Shown piece after piece: positions 6,593 to 7,953 of a stretch of DNA of 7,953 bases. Under the pieces are notes generated by a model that was not told the DNA's origin, did not search any database, and saw only the letters and a program-made list of their open reading frames with translations. The stretch is from contig JAFADQ010000118.1 of the NCBI GenBank assembly GCA_023424725.1, positions 1-7,953 on the forward strand, read 5' to 3'. Positions within the stretch are counted from its first letter, which is position 1. Each line of letters opens with the position of its first letter. The translations under genes and the position numbers were made by a program. The DNA comes from Bacteroidota bacterium (lineage in GTDB: Bacteria > Bacteroidota > Bacteroidia > Cytophagales > Hymenobacteraceae).

Positions 6593-6652
6593 ATAACTTT
6601 GGGCTCTACAGCCTTTTTGTTGATTTTTCTTCCCTTTAGTTCTACTTCCCAA

Positions 6653-7558
6653 TCAAACTTTATCGAGCACGAAAGCTATTTGCACAATGGGCAAATACAA
6701 AAACGAGCCGAACATAATATTTAAAGCCGCTTTTTTAGAGCAGGTACGCATCAGGTAAAAAGTCTGCATTAAAAACAGCACTCCGCATAATACAGCTATA
6801 AAGGCCGATGTAGACCCGGTCATACCCATTTTTAGCGGCAATAAACTAGCAGGGATTAACAGCATGGTATAGCTCATTATCTGCACCGCTGTTTTCAGAT
6901 CTTTGCTTCCGCCAAAGGGCAGCATTTTAAAACCTGCGGCTTTATAATCATCGTCCAGCACCCAGGCAATTGCCCAAAAATGCGGGAACTGCCAAATAAA
7001 CTGTATCCCAAACAAAATTAACGCTTCCGGAGTAATGCTACCATAAGCGGCCACATACCCTATTAATGGTGGAAACGCGCCCGGAATAGCACCTACTAAA
7101 ACCGAAATAGGAGAAATCCGCTTCATTGGCGTGTATACAAAACCATACAACACCAGCGAAATAAAAGCCAGAACTGCGCTGAAAACATTAAAATGCAGCG
7201 AAAGGATGGCCAGTCCTGCTACTCCAAATCCAACCCCAACTACCACTGCCTCAGGCACAGAAATTTGCCCTGTAGGAAGCGGCCTGTTGGCTGTGCGTTT
7301 CATTAACTTATCCAGATCTTTCTCCCATATCTGGTTAATAATATTCGCTGCTGCGGTAACCAAAAAACCACCTGTTAGCACCAAAGCAACATTTATCCAA
7401 TCTGCAGGGCCTTTAACTCCTAAAATATAACCAACAGCACTTGAAAAGGCCACCACAAACGACAACCGGAATTTAGTAAGCTGAAAAACAGACTTTACTG
7501 TAATCATCAGTTGAAGAAAATGAGAAGTTGAGGTATTGCCTGTTGAAATCATGCTCAT
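6653..7558 (-). CDS. ctaB: Protoheme IX farnesyltransferase (heme O synthase), UbiA family
   Basis: A 301-residue membrane prenyltransferase that transfers farnesyl from farnesyl diphosphate to heme B, giving heme O, the precursor of heme A. The first Asp-rich site is NQIWEKDLDKLMKRTANRPL (75-94), with N75, E79 and D83 in the N-x3-(D/E)-x3-D pattern. Other family marks are YTPMKRISP (142-150), GAIPGAFPPLIGY (156-168) and the second motif QFPHFWAIAW followed by DDDYKAAGFKMLP (190-214). About nine hydrophobic segments are visible and the length is normal for CtaB/CyoE. The start is well supported: GGAAG lies 6 nt before the ATG, inside the end of the heme A synthase gene, only 3 nt from its stop. 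It works directly before CtaA/COX15 in heme A synthesis. Confidence 0.96.
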   Translation of the reverse strand: MSMISTGNTSTSHFLQLMITVKSVFQLTKFRLSFVVAFSSAVGYILGVKGPADWINVALVLTGGFLVTAAANIINQIWEKDLDKLMKRTANRPLPTGQISVPEAVVVGVGFGVAGLAILSLHFNVFSAVLAFISLVLYGFVYTPMKRISPISVLVGAIPGAFPPLIGYVAAYGSITPEALILFGIQFIWQFPHFWAIAWVLDDDYKAAGFKMLPFGGSKDLKTAVQIMSYTMLLIPASLLPLKMGMTGSTSAFIAVLCGVLFLMQTFYLMRTCSKKAALNIMFGSFLYLPIVQIAFVLDKV

Positions 7559-7561
7559 CGG

Positions 7562-7953
7562 TTACTTCCAGACCATGCTGGCTTTTACAGATGTTGAATA
7601 ATAATATTTTAGTAATATCAGGAATTGAAGCCCGAACATTAAACTGGAAAGTAGCAGGTGTAAAGGTTGTAAATAGGCCGGAATTGCAAAATAAGCCATC
7701 ACTACCCCAGACCCTATGCTAAGCAAAATTACTACTGCCAGCCACTTTCCGAATCTGTTCATGAGCAAATCAGGTAAGGCACGTAGCTTAATTATCAGCA
7801 CGATATTTACCAGAGCCAACACTAGAGAAAACGATCTGTGTATTGGAAATGCTACTCCAAGATTCTCGATCCAGAATTCTCTCTTACCAGGGCCTAAATT
7901 GGCCGCCACAGCATCTATTCCTTCGCGAACCTGAATTCCTATTACAATTTGCG
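7562..7953 (-). CDS. Heme A synthase, COX15/CtaA family (C-terminal part; 5' end off-window)
   Basis: The frame is open from the right edge to a TAA at 7562, giving 129 visible residues, about the C-terminal 40 percent of the family. QIVIGIQVRE at the edge, then LGVAFPIHRSFSLVLALVNI, a further membrane segment (SIGSGVVMAY) and LQPLHLLLSSLMFGLQF match the second four-helix half of COX15/CtaA. The two visible histidines, in IHRS (codon at 7840-7838) and in QPLH (fragment residue 98), correspond to the conserved heme-ligand histidines of this half. A GTG at 7909 is an internal codon, not the start, because homologous sequence continues upstream of it. The enzyme oxidises the methyl group of heme O to a formyl, yielding heme A for aa3-type oxidases. 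Its stop lies 3 nt from the ctaB start. Confidence 0.92.
   Translation of the reverse strand, partial: QIVIGIQVREGIDAVAANLGPGKREFWIENLGVAFPIHRSFSLVLALVNIVLIIKLRALPDLLMNRFGKWLAVVILLSIGSGVVMAYFAIPAYLQPLHLLLSSLMFGLQFLILLKYYYSTSVKASMVWK

Noticed and set aside
6601..6617. Short GGCT...AGCC stem followed by T residues on the plus strand
   Set aside because: A 4-bp stem is too weak, and no plus-strand gene exists here to terminate.
6593..6652. Possible N-terminal extension of the second-type subunit III from a TTG abutting the ctaB stop
   Set aside because: It would add 20 mostly basic and polar residues not expected in subunit III, using a weak start codon without a Shine-Dalgarno site; an ATG is available at 6592.

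Overview
All genes in this window lie on the minus strand, so it reads from high to low coordinates. The protein families (COX15/CtaA, CtaB, two heme-copper oxidase subunit III proteins, COX4, SCO1/SenC, DUF420/CtaM, a small CxxC protein and DUF983) together match the cytochrome c oxidase assembly clusters of aerobic Bacteroidota. The closest fit is probably the Cytophagales, for example Hymenobacteraceae relatives such as Pontibacter or Hymenobacter. This assignment rests on protein content, gene order, moderate GC, and A/T-rich translation starts with few Shine-Dalgarno sites. It is not a database match.

Layout from the right edge: the C-terminal half of a COX15/CtaA heme A synthase (7953 to 7562, cut by the window edge); ctaB heme O synthase (7558-6653); two different subunit III genes (6592-5993 and 5970-5224); a COX4/CyoD-type subunit IV (5199-4855); a SCO1/SenC copper chaperone (4851-4174); a DUF420 (CtaM-like) membrane protein (4202-3657); an 85-residue secreted or membrane-anchored CxxC protein (3616-3359); and a DUF983 zinc-ribbon membrane protein (3366-2974). 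Gaps are 3-60 nt, with overlaps of 29 and 8 nt, so this reads as one operon. Heme A is made by CtaB then CtaA. SCO1, probably with DUF420 and the CxxC protein, serves metal-centre assembly. The subunit III and IV genes are structural. The catalytic subunits I and II are not here and would be expected beyond the right edge.

The left 2.9 kb (about 2917 to 1) is one uninterrupted minus-strand reading frame with no ATG near its beginning, running off the window. It encodes the sensory part of a very large membrane receptor, almost certainly a histidine kinase: 12 predicted membrane segments, three large extracytoplasmic domains and the beginning of a HAMP linker. Its kinase core would be off-window. 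A terminator-like hairpin at 2921-2958 separates it from the oxidase operon. There is no non-coding stretch above 60 nt and I see no RNA gene, mobile element, CRISPR array or attachment site.

The items most worth a second look are the receptor's architecture and unclear start (tandem in-frame TAG codons just upstream), and the small CxxC protein inside the oxidase assembly block.
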